Shown: positions 53,235-62,361, numbered from the stretch's first letter. The stretch is 64,000 bases of DNA from Nitrosovibrio sp. Nv4 (GCF_900215485.1 NZ_OCMZ01000001.1:744001-808000); one strand, 5' to 3'. A program made the numbers and translations. Notes: a model not told the origin generated them from the sequence alone.

Positions 53235-53639
53235 ATGAAGGTTCAGGAAGAAAACGAGCTTTACGACGAAATCAACGTAGTGCCCATGCTGGATCTCGCC
53301 TACGTCCTGCTGGTAATTTTCATTATCATGACGACGGCATCAGTTCAGGGAATAAAGGTCAATCTGCCCAAGGCCAGCAATTCCCCCAGTCTCGCCAAAC
53401 CGCAGACCAAGGCGATCACCATCAACGAAAGCGGGCAGATTTTTCTGGATGCCTATCCGGTGACGCTGGATGAATTACGAGTCCGCCTGGGCCAGTTGAG
53501 AGCGGCTAATCCCGAACTGCCGGTCGTAGTCAAGGGCGATACGGTAGTGCAGTACGGCAAGGTGATGGACGTGCTCGAATTATTGGGACAACTGGAGATT
53601 ACGCAGTTGGGCCTGGTGACCCAGCGCCTGGTCAAGTAA
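53235..53639 (+). CDS. ExbD/TolR family biopolymer transport protein
   Basis: The 134-residue protein has a short cytoplasmic N-terminus, one TM helix (residues 17-37) and a periplasmic domain. The TM carries the essential proton-pathway aspartate at position 20 (VPMLDLAYVLLVIFIIMT). The rest is a TolR/ExbD periplasmic fold (ITINESGQIFLDAYPVTLDE, VVVKGDTVVQYGKVMDVLEL). It pairs with the ExbB-type protein encoded immediately upstream to form the energising motor. The next gene starts four bases after its stop. Confidence 0.92.
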   Translation: MKVQEENELYDEINVVPMLDLAYVLLVIFIIMTTASVQGIKVNLPKASNSPSLAKPQTKAITINESGQIFLDAYPVTLDELRVRLGQLRAANPELPVVVKGDTVVQYGKVMDVLELLGQLEITQLGLVTQRLVK

Positions 53640-53643
53640 TGAC

Positions 53644-54312
53644 GTGGAATATCCATTGGAAAAGCATAAGCCGGCATGGATACGTTGGTGCGGCGTTGTA
53701 CTTGGTTTGGCCGCCGCGATCATGATGGCATTGTGGCTGAAGGAATTTTTGGGAAGCGACAAGCCACCGCCCAAGCCTTCACTCCAGCAGATCACCTTGA
53801 TCAAGCCACCTCCACCACCTCCGCCTCCGGAGCAAAAACCACCGGAACCGATCGTCAAGGAAGAGATAAAGCTATCCGAGCCTGAGCCTGAACCGATGGA
53901 TCAAGCCGACGAGCCGCCGCCTGGTCCGGATCTCGGCATTGATGCCGAAGGAACAGGCAGTGGCGACGGATTCGGGCTTGTAGGAAAAAAAGGGGGGGCC
54001 GACCTGATCGGCGGCTCGAAAGGGAATCCCTGGGCCTGGTATGACGCTATCGTAAATGACGCAGTGAATTCCGCTTTTCAGGACGCGCTGGCGCGTGAGA
54101 AGGCGCTCAAGGACAAGACGTACAAGGTGGTAGTGAAAGTGTGGATTGATGCTGATGGGAAAGTCGCGCGAACTGCGCTGGTTGATCAGACGGGGGATGC
54201 AAGGGTTGACGAGTTGCTCAAAGGCGTGCTGCAGACCTTGCGAGCCTTGCGTGAAGGTCCGCCCGAAGATATGCCACAACCGCTGAAAATACGCGTGACT
54301 TCGCGCGCCTAA
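53644..54312 (+). CDS. TonB-like energy transducer
   Basis: The 222-residue protein starts at a GTG four bases after exbD. It has one N-terminal TM helix (residues 14-33), a Pro-rich rigid spacer (eight consecutive prolines near residue 56, then EPEPEP), a Gly-rich region and a C-terminal TonB-type domain. That domain contains YKVVVKVWIDADGKVARTAL, GDARVDELLKGVLQTLRALR and a final ITS-like strand. It would transmit proton-motive force from the ExbB/ExbD pair to an outer-membrane protein. No TonB-dependent receptor is in the window; the porin downstream is the nearest outer-membrane candidate. Confidence 0.88.
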   Translation: MEYPLEKHKPAWIRWCGVVLGLAAAIMMALWLKEFLGSDKPPPKPSLQQITLIKPPPPPPPPEQKPPEPIVKEEIKLSEPEPEPMDQADEPPPGPDLGIDAEGTGSGDGFGLVGKKGGADLIGGSKGNPWAWYDAIVNDAVNSAFQDALAREKALKDKTYKVVVKVWIDADGKVARTALVDQTGDARVDELLKGVLQTLRALREGPPEDMPQPLKIRVTSRA

Positions 54313-54334
54313 TCGTTCGGAGAAACGAAACCAA

Positions 54335-56038
54335 ATGAATGTCCGTTTAATGCTCGCCATCGTCATGTTGGCGGTATATGCCAGCGCGGCACATGCAAAT
54401 ACCAATACCAATGAGCGCGAGAAGATCGAAATCTTATACGAAACGACACTGAACCTGATCCATCTTTTGGTTGAGCAAGGCGTGATCAGGCAGGACGTAG
54501 CCGATGAAATGATCCGGAAGGCGGAACAGAAGGCGAAAGCTTCCCAGCAGCAAGCCCAGAAAAAAAATGGGCAGCCCGAAGCCGGCGAACTGAAAAAGGG
54601 CGAGGTGCGGGTTACTTATGTGCCCGAGCACATCAAGAAGGAGATCCGCGATCAGTTGCGCGCGGAAGTGGTGGGGCAAGCCAGACAGGAACGCTGGGGT
54701 GATGTAAACGCTGTTCCGGAATGGGCTAGCCGCTTCAAGCTGGAGGGGGATATGCGGCTGCGCGAACAGGCCGATTTCTTCGGCAATAGCAATGCTCCCG
54801 CAGCCAATTTTCAGGCAATCGGACAGCAAATCGGCAATACCACTGACGACAGTTATCATCGGGAGCGGGTCCGCATGCGCCTCGGCATCAACGCCAACGT
54901 TACCAAGGGGGTGGACCTTGGGCTCCGACTGACCACCGGTAATATCAATGATCCGATCACTACCGGGCAGTTGCTGGGGTCTCCGATATCTCTGGGATCC
55001 CCCACCTCCACCCTGCAGAATCTTGGGACCTTCAACAGTAAATTCAGCCTGGTGCTGGATCAGGCTTACCTCAAGCTTGCTCCCTGGGACTGGCTCACTG
55101 TCAGTGGCGGGCGTATTCCCAATCCCTTCTTCGTGGGTACAGTGGGAAATATCTACACAGGCACTCTCAGGAGCGGGCCGCATACCATACCCACGGCCGG
55201 GGTCGTACACACCGATTTGCTATGGGACGTTGACCTGAATTTTGAAGGTCTGGCAGTTAATCTCCACCCATGGCTGAAGGAAGATCGAATCCTTAAACCT
55301 TTCCTTAACGCCGGGATATTTCCTTTGCAGCAAATCAATCAGAGCGAAACCGTCAAAGCCAGGGATAAATGGTTTTACGGAGCGCAGGCGGGAGTGGAAT
55401 GGACACCGGAAAATACCGACACTACCGTCAGGGTGGGAGCGGGATTTTATGACTACCGCAATATCAGCGGCGTCCGCAATCCCGAATTTGGAGATACCTT
55501 GTTCAATCAGACCGCTACCTTGTTCCGGCAAAAGGGCAACAGTCTGTTCAACATCGATAACGATGGCGACCCCACCACCAATCTCTGGGCGCTGGCGGCG
55601 GATTATCGTATCGCCAATGTAACCATGGTGGCGGATTATTCAAAGTTCAAGCCCATCCATGTCATCGGCGCCCTGGACTTCGCCCGAAATGTGGGCTACG
55701 ACGAGGATAAAATACTTGCCCGCACCGGGCAGAATATCAAGCCGGAAGTCAACGCCTACCAGGCTCGCCTCACCATAGGTTACCCCGTGATTTCCGAGCG
55801 GCATCAGTGGCAGGTGATGGGTTTTTATCGCCGCTCGGAACGGGATTCGATGCTGGACGCCTTCACTGATTCGAATTACCTCCTGGGAGGCACCAATCAC
55901 AAGGGCTACACCATTCAAGGTCTATATGGGGTGGCGCACAACACCTGGCTGGGCCTGCGCTATATGTCCTACGATCACATCAGCGGTCTGCCCCTGGCCG
56001 TCGATACCATCAACCTGGATCTTAATGCGAGGTTCTGA
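54335..56038 (+). CDS. Putative outer-membrane porin (Porin_9-like)
   Basis: The 567-residue protein has a signal peptide (ending ASAAHANT near residue 22). A helical periplasmic region follows with LVEQGVIRQDVADEMIRKAE and a Lys/Gln-rich coiled segment (residues 40-90). The large beta barrel begins SRFKLEGDMRLREQADFF and ends LAVDTINLDLNARF with a terminal Phe. This is the plan of the putative-porin family (about 500-600 residues). It follows the TonB-like gene by 22 bases. A helical N-terminal extension and the ExbBD/TonB context suggest an energised or wall-linked porin. The substrate is unknown. Confidence 0.85.
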   Translation: MNVRLMLAIVMLAVYASAAHANTNTNEREKIEILYETTLNLIHLLVEQGVIRQDVADEMIRKAEQKAKASQQQAQKKNGQPEAGELKKGEVRVTYVPEHIKKEIRDQLRAEVVGQARQERWGDVNAVPEWASRFKLEGDMRLREQADFFGNSNAPAANFQAIGQQIGNTTDDSYHRERVRMRLGINANVTKGVDLGLRLTTGNINDPITTGQLLGSPISLGSPTSTLQNLGTFNSKFSLVLDQAYLKLAPWDWLTVSGGRIPNPFFVGTVGNIYTGTLRSGPHTIPTAGVVHTDLLWDVDLNFEGLAVNLHPWLKEDRILKPFLNAGIFPLQQINQSETVKARDKWFYGAQAGVEWTPENTDTTVRVGAGFYDYRNISGVRNPEFGDTLFNQTATLFRQKGNSLFNIDNDGDPTTNLWALAADYRIANVTMVADYSKFKPIHVIGALDFARNVGYDEDKILARTGQNIKPEVNAYQARLTIGYPVISERHQWQVMGFYRRSERDSMLDAFTDSNYLLGGTNHKGYTIQGLYGVAHNTWLGLRYMSYDHISGLPLAVDTINLDLNARF

Positions 56039-56170
56039 CCTGATGACATACCGATCCAGGCAGCGGAAGTTGCGGATGCCGCGGCGCTTTGTTGTTGACG
56101 AAACGGCAGAGGCCGCGGTTGGGAGTTTTGTAATACATATTGTTCACGATATCAGGTGCAAGGTTCCCGT

Positions 56171-56854
56171 ATGAGCAACAGAGAAAAATGGATTCTACGG
56201 TTGTTGTGCTCTGTGGCGACAGTAGCTTTTCTCGCGGGTTCCGGGCCGCTGGGTGCTTTAGCCGCCAGCGCCAGTGATAAGGACGCTAAAAAAGAACGCC
56301 AGGCATTGCGCCGTGTGCAGCAGCAATTGAACGAAATTCAGCAGCAGAAATCGGCCGTGGACCAGGAAAACACGGTGTTGGAAGAGGCATTGAAAAAAGT
56401 CCACGACGAAACGGAATCTCACAAACGATCTGCGGCAAGTGCTGCAGCTAAAGCCTTTCGGCTCGAGAAAGATATCGACGCGGCAAACAACGAAAAAACT
56501 GAATTACGCTTGCGTCTGGACGAGGCGGCTAAACAAAACGAAGAATTATCCGTTCGGCGCCAACAACTGGAACAAGATCTGAAGGATACGGCAAACAGGC
56601 TGGCAAAGCAGAACGAGCATAGAAAGCTTTGCGAAGCCAATAACGGCGAGCTTTACCGGATAGGCCGCGAACTGGTCGATTGGTATGCTGACAAGGGTCC
56701 ATTGAGTGCCATTCTGGAGGCTGAGCCGTTCACGCGTATGAAAAGTGTCGAAATGGAAAATCTGCTAGAAAGTTATCGCGAGAAACTTGAAGTTCAGCAC
56801 TTGGACCGCTCTATTAATCAAAGTATCCGGGAACACCAATCGCCACATTTGTAG
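56171..56854 (+). CDS. Periplasmic coiled-coil protein
   Basis: The 227-residue protein has a signal peptide (ILRLLCSVATVAFLAGS, cleavage near 32). Then come about 120 residues of heptad-rich coiled coil full of Gln, Glu, Lys and Arg (ALRRVQQQLNEIQQQKSAVD, ELSVRRQQLEQDLKDTANRL). A conserved-looking C-terminal part follows (CEANNGELYRIGRELVDWY, KSVEMENLLESYREKLEVQH). The ATG at 56171 is preferred to an upstream start at 56156. It is 132 bases after the porin and on the same strand. I do not recognise a family; similar genes follow ExbB/ExbD/TonB/porin sets, so a structural periplasmic role is inferred. Confidence 0.7.
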   Translation: MSNREKWILRLLCSVATVAFLAGSGPLGALAASASDKDAKKERQALRRVQQQLNEIQQQKSAVDQENTVLEEALKKVHDETESHKRSAASAAAKAFRLEKDIDAANNEKTELRLRLDEAAKQNEELSVRRQQLEQDLKDTANRLAKQNEHRKLCEANNGELYRIGRELVDWYADKGPLSAILEAEPFTRMKSVEMENLLESYREKLEVQHLDRSINQSIREHQSPHL

Positions 56855-56944
56855 GCCATTCCGCCATGGGAAAAGTTACCGAAGAGATGCCAATGGTTAA
56901 TGCATACGCCAAGGGATGGGTAATTCATCTTAGTGCATTGCGAT

Positions 56945-56996
56945 CCGATGTATCCAGAAACGTACCTTTCCGGTTCATGGCACGGACAATTGATCG
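56945..56996 (-). pseudogene. Short fragment resembling the lexA DNA-binding region
   Basis: On the minus strand, 52 bases from CAATTGTCCGTGCC to ACATCGGATCG match lexA (about 28211-28262, also minus) at 42 positions. In the lexA frame it reads QLSVP-stop-TGKVRFWIHRIA against QLSVLWNGKARSWTHQIV. It has an internal stop and no homologous flanks, so it is a fragment at most. Coincidence is not excluded. Confidence 0.35.
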
Positions 56997-57023
56997 GTTC
57001 CTCTGCGCAATTTGCACTGATTT

Positions 57024-57032
57024 TGCTATAAT
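57024..57032 (+). promoter_or_regulatory. Extended -10 promoter candidate
   Basis: TGCTATAAT provides an extended -10 (TGn-TATAAT) about 250 bases upstream of gspG; no good -35 is seen at 17 bases. It could drive the secretion operon. Confidence 0.4.
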
Positions 57033-57281
57033 GCCCACATTTTTTAAAGGGTGTTCTGCTTTTACTGCTTCTTCTATATCAGACCTCTGCAATGAGGTCG
57101 TCAGCGCTACCGCCGCAGTAGAGCTTGCAAGCACCGTGAATGCCGCCTTGCTGGTGTTGAGTCCAGTCGTTTCAGCCGCCTCGCCATTTTCTGTAATCAT
57201 TTTTGTCAATAAGACGCTTGCGCCCCGCGTTGTCTGCAAAGCTTGTTCCGCAAAACCTATGAGTAGATTAGGAGATACCAA

Positions 57282-57716
57282 ATGAGGCATTGGCGCATCC
57301 GGCAGCATGCACGGGTAGCGCGTGGCTTCACGCTGCTGGAATTGCTGGTGGTGATGGTCATTATCGGATTGCTGGCAGGCTATGTTGCGCCCCGGTATTT
57401 TTCTCAGGTAGGCAAATCCGAGGTGAAAGTAGCGCAGGCCCAGATTGATTCTCTTGAAAAGGCGCTGGATCAATACCGGCTGGACACCGGGCACTACCCG
57501 ACTGCCGAGCAAGGGTTGGCATCGTTGACGGCACGGCCGACAAATGAGCCCAAATGGCAGGGTCCGTACCTTAAAAAGACAGCGCCGCCTGATCCCTGGG
57601 GGAAGCCATACGTCTATAAATATCCCGGCGAGCACAGTGAATATGACTTATTTTCCTACGGCAAGGATGGCCAGCCTGGCGGTACGGGCGAAGCAGCGGA
57701 TATCACGAACTGGTAG
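57282..57716 (+). CDS. gspG: Type II secretion major pseudopilin GspG
   Basis: GspG forms the pseudopilus of type II secretion. The prepilin signal is basic (residues 1-15) and is cleaved between Gly15 and Phe16 in ARGFTLLELLVVMVIIGLLA; Glu20 is the +5 residue needed for methylation and assembly. The periplasmic domain contains the GspG-specific YRLDTGHYPTAEQGLASL and DPWGKPYVYKYPGEHSEYDL with the calcium-site DLFSYGKDG. Length (144) is typical. AGGAGA precedes the start. It opens an operon whose next gene, gspF, begins six bases after the stop. Confidence 0.95.
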   Translation: MRHWRIRQHARVARGFTLLELLVVMVIIGLLAGYVAPRYFSQVGKSEVKVAQAQIDSLEKALDQYRLDTGHYPTAEQGLASLTARPTNEPKWQGPYLKKTAPPDPWGKPYVYKYPGEHSEYDLFSYGKDGQPGGTGEAADITNW

Positions 57717-57722
57717 GTTGCG

Positions 57723-58907
57723 ATGCGCTATGAAATAAAAGCTGTGCTTGCCGGACAGGGCATGATACTTCTGGAACTCGACGCCGATAGCGAGGAGGAC
57801 GCCCGTCTCCAGGTTGCAGCGCGGGGCGGGATGGTATTGAATATCCGGCGCAGCTTTTCCGGCTGGATGCCTAAGCCGAGGCTGCGTTTTCCACTGGCGC
57901 ACTTCAGTCAGGAGTTGCTTTCCCTGCTGGTGGCGGGACTGAGCCTGGTGGAGAGCATCGAGACGCTGGCCGATAAAGAACAGGATGCCGGAGCGCGCAA
58001 GATCATCGATGGATTGCTTGCGCGACTCTACGAAGGCGTGACGTTTTCCCGTGCGCTGGAATATTTCCCTCAAGCGTTCCCGCCGCTCTACGTTGCGACT
58101 GCGCGGGCGAGTGAACGTACCGGCGATCTGCCTGAAGCCTTGACACGTTTCATCAGCTATCAGACACAGATGGATCTGGCGCGCAAGAAACTGATTGGTG
58201 CATCCATTTATCCGGTTCTGCTACTGGTAATCGGACTGCTGGTTGCAGTATTTCTCCTGGTTTTCGTGGTGCCGAAGTTCAGCGCCATCTATGAGGACGT
58301 CGGCACCGATCTACCCTGGCTTTCTCAGCTTCTGATTCAATGGGGTCATTTCGTGCACGAGCGGGGATGGCAATTGGCGGGGATCGTAGCGGCTATGCTG
58401 GGTCTCATGCTCTATGGCATAACGCGGCCATTGTTCAGGACGTGGGCGATGCAACAGCTATGGCGCATCCCGGCTGTCGGAGAACGTATGCGGGTTTATC
58501 AGCTTGCGCGTTTTTACCGGACATTAGGCATGTTACTGCGTGGGGGCATCCCCGTCGTCAAAGCGCTGGAAATGGTGAACGGCCTGCTGCAACCGCATTT
58601 CCGGCCGAGAGTGCAGGCTGCCGCTACTCTCATTCGCGAAGGGAAAACGATTTCGGGTGCAATGGAGACGGAAGGGCTGACTACCGCTGTGGGCAGCCGT
58701 ATGCTGCGGGTCGGCGAAAGAACCGGCCTCATGGGGGAAATGATGGAGCGCATCGGCAACTTTCACGATGAGGAAATCGCGCGCTGGGTGGAGTGGATAA
58801 CCAAGCTGATCGAGCCATTGCTGATGGCCCTGATCGGTGGCGTGATCGGCGGAATCATCATCCTCATGTATATGCCGATATTCCAGTTGGCGGGAAGCGT
58901 CGGGTGA
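57723..58907 (+). CDS. gspF: Type II secretion inner-membrane platform protein GspF
   Basis: The 394-residue protein has the duplicated GspF/PilC domain: FSQELLSLLVAGLSLVESIE near residue 60 and FYRTLGMLLRGGIPVVKALE near 262. Each domain is followed by a TM helix (IYPVLLLVIGLLVAVFLLVF near 160, PLLMALIGGVIGGIIILMYM near 365). It anchors the assembly ATPase and pseudopilus. The N-terminal 50 residues form the usual small beta domain. It follows gspG closely, whereas the gap to gspE is unusually large (344 bases). Confidence 0.93.
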   Translation: MRYEIKAVLAGQGMILLELDADSEEDARLQVAARGGMVLNIRRSFSGWMPKPRLRFPLAHFSQELLSLLVAGLSLVESIETLADKEQDAGARKIIDGLLARLYEGVTFSRALEYFPQAFPPLYVATARASERTGDLPEALTRFISYQTQMDLARKKLIGASIYPVLLLVIGLLVAVFLLVFVVPKFSAIYEDVGTDLPWLSQLLIQWGHFVHERGWQLAGIVAAMLGLMLYGITRPLFRTWAMQQLWRIPAVGERMRVYQLARFYRTLGMLLRGGIPVVKALEMVNGLLQPHFRPRVQAAATLIREGKTISGAMETEGLTTAVGSRMLRVGERTGLMGEMMERIGNFHDEEIARWVEWITKLIEPLLMALIGGVIGGIIILMYMPIFQLAGSVG

Positions 58908-59251
58908 GTCAGATGATCGAACCATTTTTTATTACACGCTCGCACTTCACACTATCGCCGACAAAGCTGCTACCAGGATGGATTCGCAAGTCCTGCAAGG
59001 CCAAGCTTCATTAATCGCGCTGTTAGCCGATATCCGTAGTCCCGCGCCGCCGGTTTCGAGCGGGTCGAGAGGGCAGAATGTGGCTTCTGCATTTCAAGCG
59101 GTGCTCCCGATATGGCGCGCTCCATGAGCCTCCGCCAGTAAAAGCAGAATTGCGGGCGGAATTTCACGTTCTTCTTCCGGTGGACTATTTCTGAATCGTT
59201 CAATAATAGTGAGCGAAGGATTCGATTATGAAGCATTTGCCAGGGTAAGCA
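58908..59251. other. Gap inside the secretion operon
   Basis: No gene is supported between gspF and gspE. The sequence has coding-like composition but no long frame, so a small lost gene is possible. Direct co-transcription across it is uncertain. Confidence 0.45.
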
Positions 59252-61012
59252 GTGAGCAAGGAAAGTGATCTGGGACAAATGAAATCTATGTCACCGTTGC
59301 AGCAGGAAAATTCCTGTGGAGACAGACTGGTGCCTCAACCCTCGTCCGCGGTGCCTTTGCTAGATGTTCGCCAGCTTGCCGAGGCGCGCAAAGAAGCATT
59401 CATCCGCGGTGTTTCGATGATCGGCGTTCTGGAAGAAAGATGGGAGCATGGGCCGGACGAGCTGATTGCGGAACTGGGCCGGCTGCTTCGGATGCCGGTC
59501 CTGACGATGGAGGAACTGCGATCCGCCGCACCCGCATTCGAGACATTGCCTTTCAATGAAGCGGTTGCGCGGGAATGCGCTGTGCTCCGGCGGGATGGGC
59601 GCCATATTTTCGCCGTAGGCAATCCGTTTTCGCCCCACCTGCGCGCCTGGGCCGAGGAATGCATTGACGTTGCAACTACCTGGCATCTGGTTCATCCGGC
59701 TGATCTGTCTGCTTTTTTTGCGCAGCAGGAGCAGACAATGCGTGCGATGGACAGCGTGCTGCCGGCGGGGGGACACGGCGTCAAACAAACGGGCCAAGAA
59801 GATCTTTCGCTCAAGACCATCAACGAGGGCACCAGTCCGGTAGTGCGGCTGGTGCATTCGACGCTGTACGACGCGCACAAGTCACAGGCAAGCGACATTC
59901 ACCTGGAAATGATAGCGGGCGCATTGTCCATCAAATACCGGATCGATGGCGTACTTACCACGATTGGCGTAATGCAGGGCGCGGACTTGGCGGAACAGGT
60001 GATTTCCCGCATCAAGGTGATGTCCGATCTGGATATTGCCGAGCGACGTGTACCGCAGGACGGCCGTTTCAAGATTTCCATCCAGGGGCGGGAGATCGAC
60101 TTTCGCGTATCGATCATGCCCAGCGCCTTCGGGGAGGACGCGGTGTTGCGTATTCTCGACCGGCAGGCGCTCGCCGACCACGTCGAGGGCTTGACACTGA
60201 ATCATCTCGGTTTCGACCCGGTCACCATGGCGAGTTTACGCCGCCTGAGTTCGGAGCCCTACGGCATGCTGCTGGTCACCGGTCCCACCGGTAGCGGCAA
60301 GACCACCACGCTTTATGCCGCGATTTCGGAAGTCAACAAAGGCCACGACAAGATCATCACCATCGAGGACCCGATCGAGTACCAGCTGCCGGGCGTGCTG
60401 CAGATACCCGTCAACGAAAAGAAAGGGCTCACCTTCGTCCGTGGCTTGCGCTCGATTCTGCGCCACGACCCGGACAAGATCATGGTGGGCGAAATCCGCG
60501 ACCCGGAAACGGCGCAGATCGCCATACAGGCGGCATTGACGGGACACCTTGTATTTACCACCGTGCACGCCAATAACGTATTCGATGTCATCGGCCGTTT
60601 CTCGCACATGGGAGTGGATCCCTACAGCTTTGTTTCGGCCTTGAACGGAATCGCTGCGCAAAGGCTGGTCCGTCTGCTTTGCACCCATTGCGCAGTGGAA
60701 GCGCGCCCGGACGCGCAATTGATTGCGGAGTCCGGAATTGATAGCGGGCAGGCCGACGCGTTTCGCTTTCGCACCGGCAAAGGCTGCGGCCAGTGCCGGG
60801 GAAGCGGTTATCGCGGGCGCAATGCGATCGCGGAGATGCTGGTATTGAACGATGAGATCCGCGAACTCATCGTCGCGCGCGAACCCATACGCCGGATAAA
60901 AGAGGCAGCCAGGCGAAGCGGAACCCGCTTCCTGCGCGAAGCGGCCCTGAACATGGTGCGGGATGGGCAAACGAGTTTACAGGAGGCCAATCGTGTCACT
61001 ATTGTGGCGTGA
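59252..61012 (+). CDS. gspE: Type II secretion/type IV pilus assembly ATPase GspE
   Basis: The 586-residue hexameric ATPase powers pseudopilus assembly. The N-terminal domain (residues 40-160) is of the GspE/PilB N1 type. The ATPase domain has Walker A GPTGSGKTTT near residue 345, the Asp box ITIEDPIEYQLPGVLQIPVN, Walker B-like IMVGEIRDPETAQIAIQAAL near 411 and the His box TGHLVFTTVHANN. A four-cysteine zinc finger follows: LCTHC near 476 and GCGQC near 511. The start is GTG 59252. The end overlaps the next gene by 20 bases. Confidence 0.94.
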   Translation: MSKESDLGQMKSMSPLQQENSCGDRLVPQPSSAVPLLDVRQLAEARKEAFIRGVSMIGVLEERWEHGPDELIAELGRLLRMPVLTMEELRSAAPAFETLPFNEAVARECAVLRRDGRHIFAVGNPFSPHLRAWAEECIDVATTWHLVHPADLSAFFAQQEQTMRAMDSVLPAGGHGVKQTGQEDLSLKTINEGTSPVVRLVHSTLYDAHKSQASDIHLEMIAGALSIKYRIDGVLTTIGVMQGADLAEQVISRIKVMSDLDIAERRVPQDGRFKISIQGREIDFRVSIMPSAFGEDAVLRILDRQALADHVEGLTLNHLGFDPVTMASLRRLSSEPYGMLLVTGPTGSGKTTTLYAAISEVNKGHDKIITIEDPIEYQLPGVLQIPVNEKKGLTFVRGLRSILRHDPDKIMVGEIRDPETAQIAIQAALTGHLVFTTVHANNVFDVIGRFSHMGVDPYSFVSALNGIAAQRLVRLLCTHCAVEARPDAQLIAESGIDSGQADAFRFRTGKGCGQCRGSGYRGRNAIAEMLVLNDEIRELIVAREPIRRIKEAARRSGTRFLREAALNMVRDGQTSLQEANRVTIVA

Positions 61013-61820
61013 CCGGATACAGATTTTTTTGGCGCCAGACAGGGTCGACCTGGTCCGTTCCTATCGCGGGATAAAGCCGAAGCAGACTGGCCGACATGTG
61101 GCGGTGTGCGAGCAGACACCCGGCATGCCGGCATGGGAGGCGGCGCTCGCCCAATTGAAACAGATGCTTGCCGATGAAACGGGCGCCGGGATCTCCGTCA
61201 TTATTTCCAATCATTTTGTGCGCTATGCGGTGATACCCCCGCAATCGAAGATCGAGACACCCGCGGAATTGTACGCCTACGCTGCCTTTCAAATGCGCGA
61301 GGTATACGGAGAGCGGGCCACTGCATGGTCGCTTGGCGTGGGTTCCTGGGACCCTGTCACGGGGGCGGTGTGCGCGGCGATCGAGCACAGCCTGGTCGAA
61401 CGATTGCAGGAGCTTGCCGCTCAGCGCGCGATGCGGTTGAAAGGAATAGAACCCTACCTCACCGGCGCATTCGATCACTGGCACAAGCGCTTCGACAAGT
61501 GCCGGGCCTGGTTTGCCTTGATCGAGACCGGCCGTCTTTGCCTGGCCTCACTGGAGGGTGGCGCCTGGCGGCGAATCAGCAACCAGAGAATATGGCATCA
61601 CGTGGAAGACGAACTGCTTGCGACACTCGAGCGGGAGGCACTGCTTTTTTCCGCGCGCGGGGAAGCGGAGGAACCGGTTTATCTTTTTGCTCCTGAGCAT
61701 CCGGAATTTACGCTGCCTCATGATTGCGGCTGGCGGGTTGTGCCGTTGCAGGATGATGGCCGGCCTGCGCCGCCGCATTATCCACAGTACCTGTCCGCCC
61801 CCATGAGCAAGACAGCGTGA
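60993..61820 (+). CDS. PilM/GspL-like cytoplasmic platform protein
   Basis: The 275-residue protein starts at a GTG preceded by AGGAGG at six bases, inside the end of gspE. It has a fragmentary actin-like fold seen in PilM and the cytoplasmic half of GspL: IQIFLAPDRVDLVRSYRG, then ISVIISNHFVRYAVIPPQSK and FALIETGRLCLASLEGGAWR. There is no TM helix, so it corresponds to a separate PilM-type subunit rather than a full GspL. The next genes supply short membrane partners, as PilN and PilO do for PilM. It probably links GspE to the inner-membrane ring. Confidence 0.75.
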   Translation: MSLLWRDRIQIFLAPDRVDLVRSYRGIKPKQTGRHVAVCEQTPGMPAWEAALAQLKQMLADETGAGISVIISNHFVRYAVIPPQSKIETPAELYAYAAFQMREVYGERATAWSLGVGSWDPVTGAVCAAIEHSLVERLQELAAQRAMRLKGIEPYLTGAFDHWHKRFDKCRAWFALIETGRLCLASLEGGAWRRISNQRIWHHVEDELLATLEREALLFSARGEAEEPVYLFAPEHPEFTLPHDCGWRVVPLQDDGRPAPPHYPQYLSAPMSKTA

Positions 61821-61824
61821 ATTG

Positions 61825-62361
61825 ATGCGTCGTCTCAAGCTGAAATTCCCCTCCGATGGAGGGATGGCAAGACAGGCGGGGTACATTTTGATGGTGCTGG
61901 GCATCGTTCTCTTTGCCGTCGTGCTGCATCAGCTCAAGGGTGCAATGGACGAGGCGGCTTATTGGGATTTGCGCATTGCCCGCATGGATCGGCGGGTGCA
62001 GCGCGAGGCGGCGCCGCAGGTATTGTCGGGGCCTCGCGGGCGTGAAATAAAACAGGAGATAAAAAGAGCCAATGCGGTGATGAGCGAGATCGACCTGCCG
62101 TGGCAAGCGCTGTTCGATTCGGTCGAATACGCTTCCAGTCACGACGTGGCTCTGCTGTCATTTCAGCCGGATGCGGCGGGCCGTACGATTCGTATTGGTG
62201 CTATAGCGAAGAATATTCCGGCGATGCTCGATTTTGTAAGCGCTTTAGAGCGTGAACCCGCCCTTCGGGACACCTTCCTGCTCAAGTACGAAATCAAACG
62301 GGAAGATCCCCAGCGGCCCGTGGTTTTTTCTCTTACGGCGTCATGGATCGAAACTTCCTGA
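61825..62361 (+). CDS. PilN-like inner-membrane platform protein
   Basis: The 178-residue protein has a short cytoplasmic N-terminus, one TM helix (residues 20-38, GYILMVLGIVLFAVVLHQL), a helical linker and a small periplasmic alpha/beta domain (SSHDVALLSFQPDAAGRTIR, NIPAMLDFVSALEREPALRD). This is the PilN or GspL C-terminal plan. The ATG at 61825 is better than the TTG at 61822. Its last codons lie in the first copy of a 22-base tandem duplication whose second copy holds the start of the next gene. Confidence 0.75.
   Translation: MRRLKLKFPSDGGMARQAGYILMVLGIVLFAVVLHQLKGAMDEAAYWDLRIARMDRRVQREAAPQVLSGPRGREIKQEIKRANAVMSEIDLPWQALFDSVEYASSHDVALLSFQPDAAGRTIRIGAIAKNIPAMLDFVSALEREPALRDTFLLKYEIKREDPQRPVVFSLTASWIETS

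Larger units (their letters stand above)
56855..57281. other. Intergenic region upstream of gspG
   Basis: It holds an extended -10 promoter candidate (57024-57032) and a short minus-strand segment resembling lexA (56945-56996), listed separately. Long frames on both strands here have no recognisable protein content. Confidence 0.5.

Noticed and set aside
56866-57285. 139-codon plus-strand frame upstream of gspG
   Set aside because: No good ribosome-binding site or recognised domain; it runs through the promoter-like TATAAT region and into the gspG start.
56925-57635. 236-codon minus-strand frame spanning the start of gspG
   Set aside because: It overlaps the well-supported gspG gene on the other strand and has no conserved content apart from the short lexA-like nucleotide match, which is in a different frame.
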